A stretch of 64,000 nt of DNA from Paracoccaceae bacterium (GTDB taxonomy: Bacteria > Pseudomonadota > Alphaproteobacteria > Rhodobacterales > Rhodobacteraceae), in assembly GCA_016938875.1 (NCBI GenBank), contig JAFGTV010000020.1, positions 62,001 through 126,000 of the forward strand, written 5' to 3'. Both the position numbers and the translations under genes were made by a program. Of the stretch, positions 32,751 to 41,657 are shown one piece after another. The first letter of the stretch is position 1. Every line of letters starts with the position of its first letter. The notes below the pieces were generated by a model. It was not told where the DNA came from, did not search any database, and saw only the letters and a program-made list of their open reading frames with translations.

Positions 32751-34057
32751 GTGGCGGACGCCTGCGCATTGATCCTGCGCTCGCTCTGATCATGGTTCTG
32801 GGTCCATTGCAGTGGATCACGCTGGCCGATGTCGGGCTGGCAATCAAACCGGTGCACCTGCCGCTTGCCTATGGGGCGCTGCGCGGCGTGATGCGCCCCA
32901 GCGCGCTCACCGGGTTGGCGCCCGCCCTCTTTGCCGCCGCGTTCGCGGCCTATCTTGGCACCCTCACGCTGGCGCTTTTCAATTCCGCCAACCTGGGGGC
33001 GGGGTTGTCGTTGCTGGCAAAGCTGGCGATCCATGCCTTGCTGACTTTGGGGCTGACCCTGCACCTGGCCCGTTTGGGACGGCGGCGGATCTTTGACAGC
33101 CTGCTTTTCGGGGGCGCAATGGGGGCGCTGGTGTTTCTGGCCGTCGCCTCTCTGACACTGGCGCGCCAAGGGTTGTCATTGACGGGCATGATCGGCCGCG
33201 CACTGGCCACCGGCGACGCAACCGCACTGCAGTTCCGGCTCTTCCTGTCGCTCTTCAACGAAGGGGGCGCGGGGGCAGAGCGTACGCCTGCCTCACTCCG
33301 ACAGGTGGCGATGGGGTTCTTTTACATCAGTGCCCTTGGAGCGGTGCCTTTTCTGTCCGGCGCGCGCGGGGGGCGTCTCAGGGTGGTGGCCGTGCTGTCC
33401 CTAGGCCTGTCCGTCGCCCTGATCGCAGGCAGCCTCAGCCGCAGCCTGGTACTGGCGCTGGGCCTGGCGCTGGCCGGGCTGTTGATTGCGCGGGCAGGCC
33501 GCCGCGCGGACAGCGTCCTGCTGACCCTTGCCGGTCTTTCGCTTGTCGGCGCATTGCTCTTTTCGCTGCGCGAAACGGCAACGCTTTTCGATTTGATCAG
33601 TGCCCGCTTCGACGGGCTAGATCACGATGGCAGGCTGCTGCAATATCGCCTGACGATCGAGACGATCGCCCAGGCCCCCCTGATCGGACACGGAACCGGC
33701 CATATGCAGGAATTCCGCGCAGGCAGCCGCAACATGGTTCACAATCTTTTCCTCTCGGCATGGGTTCAGGGCGGGGCGGCCGGGCTGCTGACCGCGCTGT
33801 TGTTTTCCCTCACGTTGGTGGGGCTCATGCTGGGCCGTTTGGTCGGGTCCCGAAACGATCTGGCCCAGTTGACGGCCGCGCTGTTGCCGATCCTTCCGCT
33901 GCTACGCAGCCAGATCGGTGGCCAGGGGGGGAACTACGCGCTGCCCGAATGGCTCGCGATCAGCCTGACACTGGCGATCCTGTGCCGGCGGGAACCAGTC
34001 CCTGATCCTCGGCGAATTGCGCCCGCCAACGGGCAATCCCGGCCCGTGGAAGCGTGA
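32747..34057 (+). CDS. O-antigen ligase/Wzy-type polysaccharide polymerase
   Basis: A 436-residue integral membrane protein with about 10-11 hydrophobic helices and a larger periplasmic loop (about 290-335) containing RLTIETIAQAPLIGHGTGHM and NMVHNLFLSAWVQGG. The His-containing loop and topology match the Wzy_C/O-antigen ligase superfamily. It likely joins repeat units in the periplasm. It is coupled to the sulfotransferase genes. Its last 98 bases overlap, tail to tail, the pyruvyl transferase gene on the other strand. Confidence 0.8.
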   Translation: MSGGRLRIDPALALIMVLGPLQWITLADVGLAIKPVHLPLAYGALRGVMRPSALTGLAPALFAAAFAAYLGTLTLALFNSANLGAGLSLLAKLAIHALLTLGLTLHLARLGRRRIFDSLLFGGAMGALVFLAVASLTLARQGLSLTGMIGRALATGDATALQFRLFLSLFNEGGAGAERTPASLRQVAMGFFYISALGAVPFLSGARGGRLRVVAVLSLGLSVALIAGSLSRSLVLALGLALAGLLIARAGRRADSVLLTLAGLSLVGALLFSLRETATLFDLISARFDGLDHDGRLLQYRLTIETIAQAPLIGHGTGHMQEFRAGSRNMVHNLFLSAWVQGGAAGLLTALLFSLTLVGLMLGRLVGSRNDLAQLTAALLPILPLLRSQIGGQGGNYALPEWLAISLTLAILCRREPVPDPRRIAPANGQSRPVEA

Positions 34058-34985
34058 TTTGGATCGGCTGCGGGGCGTCCAGCCGCGCGGCCAGCGCATC
34101 GGCCCCCTGCGCGATCTCTTGCACCGGCAATCCTGTATCGCGCGCGATCTCTCGCGCCCGGTTGTCGACGCCCAGGATCAATGCCCTCCGCCCGTGTTGC
34201 AGCGCACGAATCCCGCCATGCAGGCGATTCCCGACAAAATCCACCTGTTCGCCGCGCAAAAGCGCATCGTAGGCCGAAAGGGTCGGCCCCACCAACCGCA
34301 GCCGCGGGTGGCGCAGCGCAAGATCCTGCGCCAAAGGCAAGTCATCGATCCCCTGGGGCCAGAGCCAGACGAGCCGATATCGCGCAAGCAGCATGTCCAG
34401 CACCGCGTCGTCGGCAGGGTGGCGCCGCCCGGCATTGATCGTTGTCACCGCGCTGGGCGCCAACGTGACCGGAAGCGCCGCAAGCCGGTCCGTATCCAGC
34501 CGCCACATGGTCACGCAGCCAGTGTTAACCACGTTGCGAATACCCCGGTCCGCCAGACACCGCAGGGTCTGCCCATCGCGCACCGAATGCAGCCCATCCC
34601 GGGTCAGTAAACCGCGCAGCATCCTGTCCGAGAGGGGATAGCGGGCCTCGTCATCGCCGCGCCAACCGGCCGCCAGCAACCGCAGACCGCGGACCGCAAC
34701 CATGTCCCACGGTCGAATCCGCCATTGGCGGTCGAACACCATCCTGGGGCCCAAAATATTGCTGCCAGCAACGATCCGCGTGTGGGCCTGATGGGCCAGT
34801 CGCCAACTGCGTGGGCCCAGCCGTTCATGAGTCGGAACCCGTGCGACAAAGGCGGTCGGAAACAATCGCGCGACCTCTGCCAACGCGGCCTCGGCGATGA
34901 TTTCATCACCGGCGTTGCGCGTGGCAATACCGGGATCGAACAACGCCACGCTGTTCAAAGGGGCAAGATATTTACCAAGGCTCAT
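33960..34985 (-). CDS. Polysaccharide pyruvyl transferase (first copy)
   Basis: Adds pyruvate ketals from PEP to sugars of exopolysaccharides. The 341-residue product starts with FDPGIATRNAGDEIIAEAAL, the family's N-terminal NxGDE motif. It has RRYR-type hydrophobic cores LVWLWPQGIDDLPLAQDLAL and the C-terminal FVGNRLHGGIRALQHGRRAL, typical of the PS_pyruv_trans domain. ATG at 34985 follows GAAAGG; an in-frame ATG at 35132 that overlaps the upstream stop is an alternative start adding 49 residues. The 3' end overlaps the polymerase gene by 98 bases. Confidence 0.88.
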   Translation of the reverse strand: MSLGKYLAPLNSVALFDPGIATRNAGDEIIAEAALAEVARLFPTAFVARVPTHERLGPRSWRLAHQAHTRIVAGSNILGPRMVFDRQWRIRPWDMVAVRGLRLLAAGWRGDDEARYPLSDRMLRGLLTRDGLHSVRDGQTLRCLADRGIRNVVNTGCVTMWRLDTDRLAALPVTLAPSAVTTINAGRRHPADDAVLDMLLARYRLVWLWPQGIDDLPLAQDLALRHPRLRLVGPTLSAYDALLRGEQVDFVGNRLHGGIRALQHGRRALILGVDNRAREIARDTGLPVQEIAQGADALAARLDAPQPIQITLPRAGIARWRAQFAEDQGLVPAGTGSPVSG

Positions 34986-35128
34986 GGTCCATGCCTTTCG
35001 TTTTTTGGGCCCAATCGCAAAGGACGGGGCGAAGAAGTCAGGGTTCGAAACGGATCGGTGCAGAGGCACCGTCACCTTGCCCAAAAGACCAGCATCGACG
35101 AGGGCATGAGGTTGGGTCAGAGCCTGCC

Positions 35129-36022
35129 TCATGACCCTGTCCCGCAACGACCCAATTCGGGCACCAACGCGCGCGCGACCGCGATCGCCCCGTCGAGGTT
35201 GCCGTGAAGCGGGTCCGCAAACAGGGCGTCCTGCTGAATTCCCACGCCCAAGTCGAGGATCGGGAAATGCAAATTCTCTGACAGTTGCGCGAGCCAATCC
35301 GATGGTTCGGCCCGCGTTCGGATCACCGGATGATAGGGCGCCACGGTCAAAACCGGCTGGACCCCCGCCGCCTCAAGCGCGGCAATGAGACCGCGAAGCT
35401 GGGCGAGCGCCGCCGGATCGGCGATCATCTGCCGAGGCGGCCTGGCGCGATAGGCGTCCAATACGGCCACGGGCGGCGGCCCTTTGTGGTTTATCCAGCC
35501 TTGGTCGGACTCGCCCAGGTAAAGCAGCGCGCGCCAGAACATCTCGCTGTTCAGCGCCAGGCTGCCCAGAACGTGCCGCCAAGGCAAGATGCCCGGCGCG
35601 TCTGCCTGGATAAGGGCGGAAAGACGCGGGCTTTGTCGGGCAAACGGCGCGAGCTGTGCGGTTGTGCGGCCCGCGCTGAACAGCGCCGTCACCTCGATCA
35701 CCGCCACCTTGAGGCCGGGATCGCGCGCGACCGTATCCTGCGCCAAGGCTGCGACACCCGCCATGTCCAGACCGTTATAGGCAAGGTTCTCAACCGGGCG
35801 ACACAAGGCCTGCGAGAGCGTTGGAGCGTGGAACGCGTGGACCGCGCGGGAATTGCCGAAAATCGCAACGTCCGTCCCGGCCGTTCCAAAATAGAGCCTG
35901 GCATACCTGAATCCGCTGTGGCGCAGCGCAGCCTCGCCCAATCGGACGGCCGCACGGTCCAACACCAAAGCCGCGCAAAGCATCAGGAGAAGGAGCACCA
36001 GAGGTCTAGAACTGAAAATAGA
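35129..36022 (-). CDS. SGNH-hydrolase-fold membrane protein paired with MBOAT acyltransferase
   Basis: A roughly 297-residue protein with one N-terminal membrane helix (about 6-24) and a periplasmic domain carrying an SGNH block I (VAIFGNSRAVHAF) and a late DPLHGN element (Asp/His of the triad). Such proteins, like AlgJ/AlgX, finish the O-acetylation of polysaccharides begun by MBOAT proteins. TTG at 36022 is preferred because GGGAGG lies just upstream; the only longer start is GTG at 36064, without a good ribosome site. It overlaps the MBOAT gene end by 17 bases. Confidence 0.7.
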   Translation of the reverse strand, partial: SIFSSRPLVLLLLMLCAALVLDRAAVRLGEAALRHSGFRYARLYFGTAGTDVAIFGNSRAVHAFHAPTLSQALCRPVENLAYNGLDMAGVAALAQDTVARDPGLKVAVIEVTALFSAGRTTAQLAPFARQSPRLSALIQADAPGILPWRHVLGSLALNSEMFWRALLYLGESDQGWINHKGPPPVAVLDAYRARPPRQMIADPAALAQLRGLIAALEAAGVQPVLTVAPYHPVIRTRAEPSDWLAQLSENLHFPILDLGVGIQQDALFADPLHGNLDGAIAVARALVPELGRCGTGS

Positions 36023-37394
36023 CAAAGGCCCCTCCCTGGAACTGGCCCAGCACGGGAAGGGCACCGATCAGCAGGAGCGCCCGGCCCAACCGGACGGGAC
36101 GCAGGGCAAGCGCACGACGCGCCGGGGCGCAATCCTCTCGGAGGGTCTCAGCCAGCATCAGCACCGCAATCAAGACCCCGCCGATCGCAGCCTGGGGTTT
36201 GTTCGGGAGCGCCGCGAGCGACACTCCATCAAGCCGAACAAGGCCCTTTACGACTGCAAGCGCCGTGTCGAGGTCCGGGGCGCGGAAGAAAATCCAGGCC
36301 AGGCACACACCGCAGAAAACACCCGCGCGCGCACCCCATCGCATGAGGGGATGCTGCCGCCTGGGCCCCCCCATGGCCCGCGCCAGGCCAAGATAACTGC
36401 CGTGCATCGCGCCCCAGATCAGGAACGGCCATCCAGCCCCGTGCCATAGCCCCCCCAAGAGCATCGTTGCCATCAGGTTAAGCCGCGTCCGCCACGGCCC
36501 GACGCGGTTGCCGCCCAGCGCAATATAGAGATAGTCGCGCAGCCATGATGACAACGAGATGTGCCAACGCCGCCAAAACGCACTGAACCCTGTCGCGAGG
36601 TAGGGGCGACGAAAGTTGAGCGGAAAACGCAACCCCATGATCCGCGCCAATCCAATCGCCATCAAGGAATAGCCCGCGAAATCGCCGTAGATCTGAAAGG
36701 CGAAAAACACCACGCCCAGGCCCAAGGTAAAGCTGTCGAAGAGTGCGGGTTGCTCAAAAATCCGGTCGGCCATGGGCGCAAGCCGATCTGCCAGGATCAG
36801 CTTGAGTGCGGCGCCCATCAGAACCTGCTCTGCCCCAATCCAGAAGTTCGGCCAGCGAAAACGTTGCCTTTGCCGAAGCTGCGGCAAGAGCTGCCCGGCG
36901 CGCACGATCGGCCCGGCAACCAGCTGTGGAAACAGCGCGATATAGGTCGCAAAGCGCAGCAGGCTGGGCTCTGGCGCCATCCGGCCACGGGCGACATCAA
37001 TCACATAGCTGAGCGCCTGAAAGGTGAAAAACGAAATGCCCACGGGCAGAATGATGGTCAGGCTGGGCCGGTGCGCAGAGACCCCCAGCGCCTGCATCAG
37101 CGCCACCATCTGGTCCGTGAAAAAGCCGAAATACTTGAAAAATCCCAGCAGCCCCAGGTTGAAGGCGACCGCCACCAACAGCAACGCACGTTTACCCCGG
37201 ACCCGCCGCGCCAGGGCGAAGTTTACCAAGGTCGAGCCCAGGATCAGCGCCAGGAAGCGCGCGTCCCACCAGCCGTAAAAAACATAGCTCGCCCCCAGCG
37301 CCAGGGCGTTTTGGCTGCGCGCACCGGGCATCGCGAAATAGAGCGGATAGAACACAAACGCGAAGAGGACGAAAACATCAGAGGTGAAGATCAT
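36006..37394 (-). CDS. MBOAT-family polysaccharide O-acyltransferase (AlgI-like)
   Basis: A 462-residue multi-pass membrane enzyme that passes acyl groups across the inner membrane. It shows the AlgI pattern: FFKYFGFFTDQ, LPVGISFFTFQALSYVIDV, LFPQLVAGPIVRA, then FWRRWHISLSSWLRDYLYI and the active-site histidine stretch LLGGLWHGAGWPFLIWGAMH. ATG at 37394 gives MIFTSDVFVLF. With the SGNH partner it should acetylate the exopolysaccharide. It overlaps the upstream glycosyltransferase by 4 bases. Confidence 0.93.
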   Translation of the reverse strand: MIFTSDVFVLFAFVFYPLYFAMPGARSQNALALGASYVFYGWWDARFLALILGSTLVNFALARRVRGKRALLLVAVAFNLGLLGFFKYFGFFTDQMVALMQALGVSAHRPSLTIILPVGISFFTFQALSYVIDVARGRMAPEPSLLRFATYIALFPQLVAGPIVRAGQLLPQLRQRQRFRWPNFWIGAEQVLMGAALKLILADRLAPMADRIFEQPALFDSFTLGLGVVFFAFQIYGDFAGYSLMAIGLARIMGLRFPLNFRRPYLATGFSAFWRRWHISLSSWLRDYLYIALGGNRVGPWRTRLNLMATMLLGGLWHGAGWPFLIWGAMHGSYLGLARAMGGPRRQHPLMRWGARAGVFCGVCLAWIFFRAPDLDTALAVVKGLVRLDGVSLAALPNKPQAAIGGVLIAVLMLAETLREDCAPARRALALRPVRLGRALLLIGALPVLGQFQGGAFVYFQF

Positions 37395-38467
37395 CGGGTC
37401 GCCCCCGCGAGCTGCTGCAAAACCGCATCCAGCGCGGCGCAGTCGCGCAGGTATGCGGCGTGCCAAAGCCTTTGGGCGCGCGTCCGCGCATCATGCAGTG
37501 CCGCCGGATCATCCTGCCAGACCGTGATCTGGTCAGCCGCCGCCACGTCGAAGCCATCGACGGGCAAAAGCCAGGCCGGATCAATCTGTTCTGGAATGGC
37601 ACCCATCGGCGTCGCCAGGACCGGACAGTTTGCTGCCAGCGCCTCGTATATGGTCAGGGGAAGGGCCTCATGGGCATAGCTACTTGGAAAAAGAAGAGTG
37701 TCGATCTGGTTGAAAAACGCTTTCTTTTCCGTCGCGTCGACTGACCCAAGCAGATGGCGACGTTCAGGATCTTCGGCCACAAAGGCGCGCAACGCGCAGG
37801 TCAGACCGGGGTCGTCGACCGGACCGGCGACATGGGCAGCAACGGGGTGACCGCGCTGCGCCAGGATGCGCACCACGGTCATAAAGACCATAATCCCCTT
37901 GTCGGCGGTAATATTTCCGAGGAATCCCAGGCTCAGCGGGCGGCTGGGCGGGGGGTCTGCCGACACCGGGTTCAGATGCGCTGCATTGCCAAGCGTCATG
38001 ATCCGCGCAGGGGGTACGCGATAGGCCGCGGCAAGCGATCCTGCCATCCCCTCGCTCAGAACGATATGGCGCGCACGCGCGCCCAACAGCCACAAAACGA
38101 ACGCCAGCCGGCGATCGCGGTGCCGCAGGTAACCCCAAACGTGATGATGCAGAACCACCTGGTGAAAGCCGGCCCGCAAAAGCGGTGCAGCAACCACAAG
38201 CATCCACAGACCAGAGCCGCGATCCGGAACGAGATAGAGCCTATCCCGCCCCAAAGATCGCAGGGCTGCGACGATCCAGAAGAGGGCCAGTTGCCCATGT
38301 TTGCTCACGCTCCAGGCTTTTCGAAACAGTCCTTTGCGCACGCGGTACACACGCAGCCGCCCCGTCGCCCCGAATGCCGTGGCCATGCGGGCCGTCACCA
38401 GCGTTTGTCCGGTCACCGGGGGGGGCAGTACCGCCACCATGTGCAACAGCGGACCCCGGTCAGACAT
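37391..38467 (-). CDS. Glycosyltransferase, GT4-like
   Basis: A 358-residue cytoplasmic glycosyltransferase. The C-terminal half has the GT-B nucleotide-sugar pattern SYAHEALPLTIYEALAANCP followed by VLATPMGAIPEQI. The N-terminal half has PPPVTGQTLVTARMA, common in roseobacter exopolysaccharide GT4 proteins. ATG at 38467 overlaps the neighbouring pyruvyl transferase by 8 bases. Donor and acceptor sugars cannot be told from the sequence. Confidence 0.85.
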   Translation of the reverse strand: MSDRGPLLHMVAVLPPPVTGQTLVTARMATAFGATGRLRVYRVRKGLFRKAWSVSKHGQLALFWIVAALRSLGRDRLYLVPDRGSGLWMLVVAAPLLRAGFHQVVLHHHVWGYLRHRDRRLAFVLWLLGARARHIVLSEGMAGSLAAAYRVPPARIMTLGNAAHLNPVSADPPPSRPLSLGFLGNITADKGIMVFMTVVRILAQRGHPVAAHVAGPVDDPGLTCALRAFVAEDPERRHLLGSVDATEKKAFFNQIDTLLFPSSYAHEALPLTIYEALAANCPVLATPMGAIPEQIDPAWLLPVDGFDVAAADQITVWQDDPAALHDARTRAQRLWHAAYLRDCAALDAVLQQLAGATR

Positions 38468-39521
38468 GGGCGCGCATCCAGTCGATCTGGGCGGCCTTGG
38501 CGGCGGACAGGCGATCGGGGCATAACCGGACCGGCCGGTCCCGGATCTGTGCAAGGCCCAGCCTCTCGAACAAGGCCGCGCGCGGGGACGGGGTAAACAG
38601 CATGGCCGGATTACCATAGGCCAAGGTCGCCACGCAGGCGTGAACCCGGTCCGACAGCGTCATGCCTGAATGGGCATAGACGGTTGCATAGCTCCAGGGT
38701 TCATCAGAGACGATGGCGCCGGGATGACGGTAGATCTTATGCGTCATATGCGGGAAAAAACGGTGTTCCGGGCGCAAGATGCGCAATCCGTCCAGACTTG
38801 CCGGTAGGCGGCGCCGGTCCGTTAGGTCGCCCAGATAGGCCTGGATTTTCGAGGCCTTGGCCATTCGGTTCAAACGCTGCGGAACACGCAGCAGATAGCC
38901 ACGCCCCGCAATCGTCACCGCAGCAGGATCACCCGGTACCGCAGGGAGGATATCAGGCTCGGGATAGCGATCAAAGTTGCAAACGATGTAGTCACTGTTT
39001 TGCCCCAACTCGAATGGTTGGAGGCAGTCAGGCAGAAAAAAACCGGCATCGATCCCGTCATAGATCGGCACCCCGGGCAACCAGTCGCGCAGGACGGCGC
39101 AACTGCGGCTGTCACGCGTCGAGATCAGCGCGGGGGGAAACTCGGAAACGAAATCGCGGACCGCCGCAAATTCGTCGGGGCGAAATTTGAAAAACGCCGC
39201 CGAATGCAGAATGATCCGGACACCCCTGTCGCGCAAAATCGCAAAGGCCTGCTCCCAACTTTTGCGGAACCAGGCGTTGAGGACGGGCCCCTGGAGGACG
39301 AGCGCGTCTATGTCCAGATCGGCAATCAATTCGGCATGGGTGCCGGGATTGCCGCGATGCTTGTTGTGCAGAGTGCGGTAATTCGGTTGATCCTGGAAAA
39401 ACCCGACGCTGCCCGGGCCAAAGACCTGCTCCAACGCGTGGCGGCCGCCGAGGTTGAAGAAGGCATTTCCAATATTCTGCCCCCATTGCCCCGCAACAAG
39501 GGCGATGCGCGGCGCGGTCAT
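38460..39521 (-). CDS. Polysaccharide pyruvyl transferase family protein (second copy)
   Basis: A 353-residue protein with the PS_pyruv_trans layout: N-terminal GQWGQNIGNAFFNLGG, centre ALVLQGPVLNAWFRKSWEQA, and C-terminal MTLSDRVHACVATLAYGNPA, where the RVH motif matches the family. It is only distantly like the copy at 33960, so the two may act on different sugars. Overlaps both neighbours by a few bases (operon). Confidence 0.8.
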   Translation of the reverse strand: MTAPRIALVAGQWGQNIGNAFFNLGGRHALEQVFGPGSVGFFQDQPNYRTLHNKHRGNPGTHAELIADLDIDALVLQGPVLNAWFRKSWEQAFAILRDRGVRIILHSAAFFKFRPDEFAAVRDFVSEFPPALISTRDSRSCAVLRDWLPGVPIYDGIDAGFFLPDCLQPFELGQNSDYIVCNFDRYPEPDILPAVPGDPAAVTIAGRGYLLRVPQRLNRMAKASKIQAYLGDLTDRRRLPASLDGLRILRPEHRFFPHMTHKIYRHPGAIVSDEPWSYATVYAHSGMTLSDRVHACVATLAYGNPAMLFTPSPRAALFERLGLAQIRDRPVRLCPDRLSAAKAAQIDWMRAHV

Positions 39522-40711
39522 GACCGGCCCCCCACCGCGCGGAGAAAGACGTCCTCAAACCGGTCAGCGACGCGGGCAATGTCGAAATTCTGCTCTGCAT
39601 ACTTGCGACCGGCGGCGCCCGCACGGGCAGCAGCCTGGGGATCATCGGCATAGGCGCGGGCGGCGGCCATGAACCCTGCGCGATCACCGGGGGCAACAAC
39701 CATGCCCGCGCCGGAATCCTCAACCAGCTGCGCCGCCAGGTTGCCGCGCGGGGCTGAAAGAACAATCGGGCGACCCGCGCAAAGATAGGACAGGATCTTT
39801 GATGGCACCGAGAATGTACCTGCTTCAGGCTCTATCATGGCCAAAAGAACGTCGGCAGAGGCCAACACCTCGGCCAGGCGCTCGAACGGTTGCAATGGCA
39901 GGCAGGTCAGTGCGCTCAGATCCGGATGCGCTGCGAGCACGTCCGCCCCGACGCCCGCAGCGACGGCAATCACCTGGTCCCCGGGATTGGCTGACTGGGC
40001 CAGTCCAATCAGCAGATCCGGGTCATGCTTCAGGCCCAGCGTACCCGAGTAGAGAAACCGTTTTCCGGTCCCCAGGCCCATTTCCCGGCCCCAGGCCGTA
40101 TCGCGTGGCAGCACCGGCAGACCCGCCAGCGCACCCCAGTTCGGAATTACGCTGACCCGATCGCGCGGAATGCCCAAACGATCACTATAGTCGCAAAAAG
40201 CCTGAGAAATATGGACCACATGGCCAGAGCGCTGCATCTGGCGGCGTTCCATGGCCTGGTACAGGCCACCGACGCTTCGCCCGATCCCCAGCGGCATCCG
40301 CTGTGCCAAGAGGCGGGCAACGGCCCACGGGTAAACATCCTGGCACCAAAACACAAAGCGCGTCCCGGCCTGACCGCAAGCCCTGACAATACCCGCCTGA
40401 GCCTCGGTCGGGGTGTTGCCAGAAATAACCAGGTCCGGCCGGACACGGGCAATATGCCGGCCCAACACCTTGCCATAGGCGCGGTCTCCGGCCCGGCGAC
40501 GCAGAAGGTTGGTTTTGGAATAGGGGCCGTCGATAACGACAGGCAGGAACTCCAGTCGCTTCGGGTCATCCCGTCCCAGCCGCAGCGCCCCCTTTGGCCC
40601 GCTATCCTGGGCGAAATAGGCATGCGTGACCTGATGTCCACGCACGGCCAAAACACGCGACAAGTCGATGGGGGCCGGATGGCCAGCATAGTCATGGATC
40701 AACAGTTTCAC
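39518..40711 (-). CDS. Glycosyltransferase, WcaI/WbuB-like GT4
   Basis: A 397-residue GT-B glycosyltransferase. The N-terminal DYAGHPAPIDLSRVLAVRGH and the centre KRFLYSGTLGLKHDPDLLIG, plus EAGTFSVPSKILSYLCAGRP near residue 300, are typical of GT4 enzymes in exopolysaccharide and O-antigen loci. It probably adds a sugar to the lipid-linked repeat unit. It is the gene nearest the ExoY-like initiator on the minus strand, 51 bases downstream of it. Confidence 0.88.
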   Translation of the reverse strand: MKLLIHDYAGHPAPIDLSRVLAVRGHQVTHAYFAQDSGPKGALRLGRDDPKRLEFLPVVIDGPYSKTNLLRRRAGDRAYGKVLGRHIARVRPDLVISGNTPTEAQAGIVRACGQAGTRFVFWCQDVYPWAVARLLAQRMPLGIGRSVGGLYQAMERRQMQRSGHVVHISQAFCDYSDRLGIPRDRVSVIPNWGALAGLPVLPRDTAWGREMGLGTGKRFLYSGTLGLKHDPDLLIGLAQSANPGDQVIAVAAGVGADVLAAHPDLSALTCLPLQPFERLAEVLASADVLLAMIEPEAGTFSVPSKILSYLCAGRPIVLSAPRGNLAAQLVEDSGAGMVVAPGDRAGFMAAARAYADDPQAAARAGAAGRKYAEQNFDIARVADRFEDVFLRAVGGRS

Positions 40712-40762
40712 GTCGGAATGCCCTTGATTTCTTCGAAGGTCACGCGCTTGGTTCAGCCGGTT

Positions 40763-41443
40763 TCAGCTCCCCGTGCGCTTGAACACAACGCCCATTGTCA
40801 GGATCAACAACCAAAGATCCCCGAGCAAAGAGGCATTGCGGCTGTAATGCAGATCAAAATGGACGCGCTCTGCATAAGAGGCACTGCGCCGCCCAAAGAC
40901 CTGCCAAAGGCCGGTCACACCCGGTCGACAACTCAGATAGGCCCCACGCGCCAGCCCATAGCGTGCCAACTCGGCGCGGGTGATCGGACGCGGGCCGACC
41001 AAGCTCATATCGCCGCGCAGAACATTCCAAAGCTGGGGCAACTCATCCAGGCTGGAGCGCCGCAAAAAGGCCCCAAGCCGGGTCACCCGCGGATCATCCG
41101 TAAGTTTCTGGCGCAGCGCCCATTCCCGGGCGGCATCAGCATCGTTGACCAAGTGCCGCGACAGCATCCTTTCCGCATCAGGATGCATTGACCGCAGCTT
41201 GAGACAGGCAAACTCGGCCCCCGACACGCCCACCCTGCGATGGGAGAAAAAGCCCGGCCCCCCGTCGCAACGCACCATGAGCCAAAGAACGGCAACAACC
41301 GGCGCAACAAGCGGCAAAAGCGCGGCGGACAAACACACATCAAGCAAGCGTTTGCCTCGATATTCCTTCGCAGGTCCGGAATTAAAATCGAGACTAACTT
41401 GCCCTAAAACATCGATATCTGGGCCATATGTATCGGCTTTCAT
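40763..41443 (-). CDS. exoY: Undecaprenyl-phosphate sugar phosphotransferase, ExoY-like
   Basis: Starts repeat-unit synthesis by moving a sugar-1-phosphate onto undecaprenyl phosphate. The 226-residue product has one membrane segment (about 32-56), then the family's KLRSMHPDA, LRRSSLDELPQLWNVLRGDM, SLVGPRPITRAEL and RPGVTGLWQVFGR motifs. The short form without extra N-terminal helices matches ExoY. It leads the minus-strand operon and is divergent from the Wzc-like kinase over a 214-base gap. Confidence 0.93.
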   Translation of the reverse strand: MKADTYGPDIDVLGQVSLDFNSGPAKEYRGKRLLDVCLSAALLPLVAPVVAVLWLMVRCDGGPGFFSHRRVGVSGAEFACLKLRSMHPDAERMLSRHLVNDADAAREWALRQKLTDDPRVTRLGAFLRRSSLDELPQLWNVLRGDMSLVGPRPITRAELARYGLARGAYLSCRPGVTGLWQVFGRRSASYAERVHFDLHYSRNASLLGDLWLLILTMGVVFKRTGS

Positions 41444-41657
41444 TTTACCCTCCGGCAGCGGATTCGCGACATCTGTCCCTCAGCTTTGGGGGTCAGAAGT
41501 GAATCGCCGGTTACCTTGGGCAGGAACCATTCCATCAAATTTTACGAGTCCCGGGGGGCCAGGCCGGCCAAATCTGCGATGGCAACACTTTGTAAAACGA
41601 ATCACGTCACCAAGGGGGCAGGTGCGCCAGGCACCGGATGGTCAAAAGGCATCAACC
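41444..41657. other. 214-base divergent promoter region of the polysaccharide locus
   Basis: Holds the start signals of both the exoY operon (minus) and the tyrosine-kinase gene (plus). No gene and no CtrA-like box was seen here, unlike the flagellar gaps. A short inverted repeat GGTGC-N5-GCACC lies near the right end. No known regulator site could be named. Confidence 0.4.
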
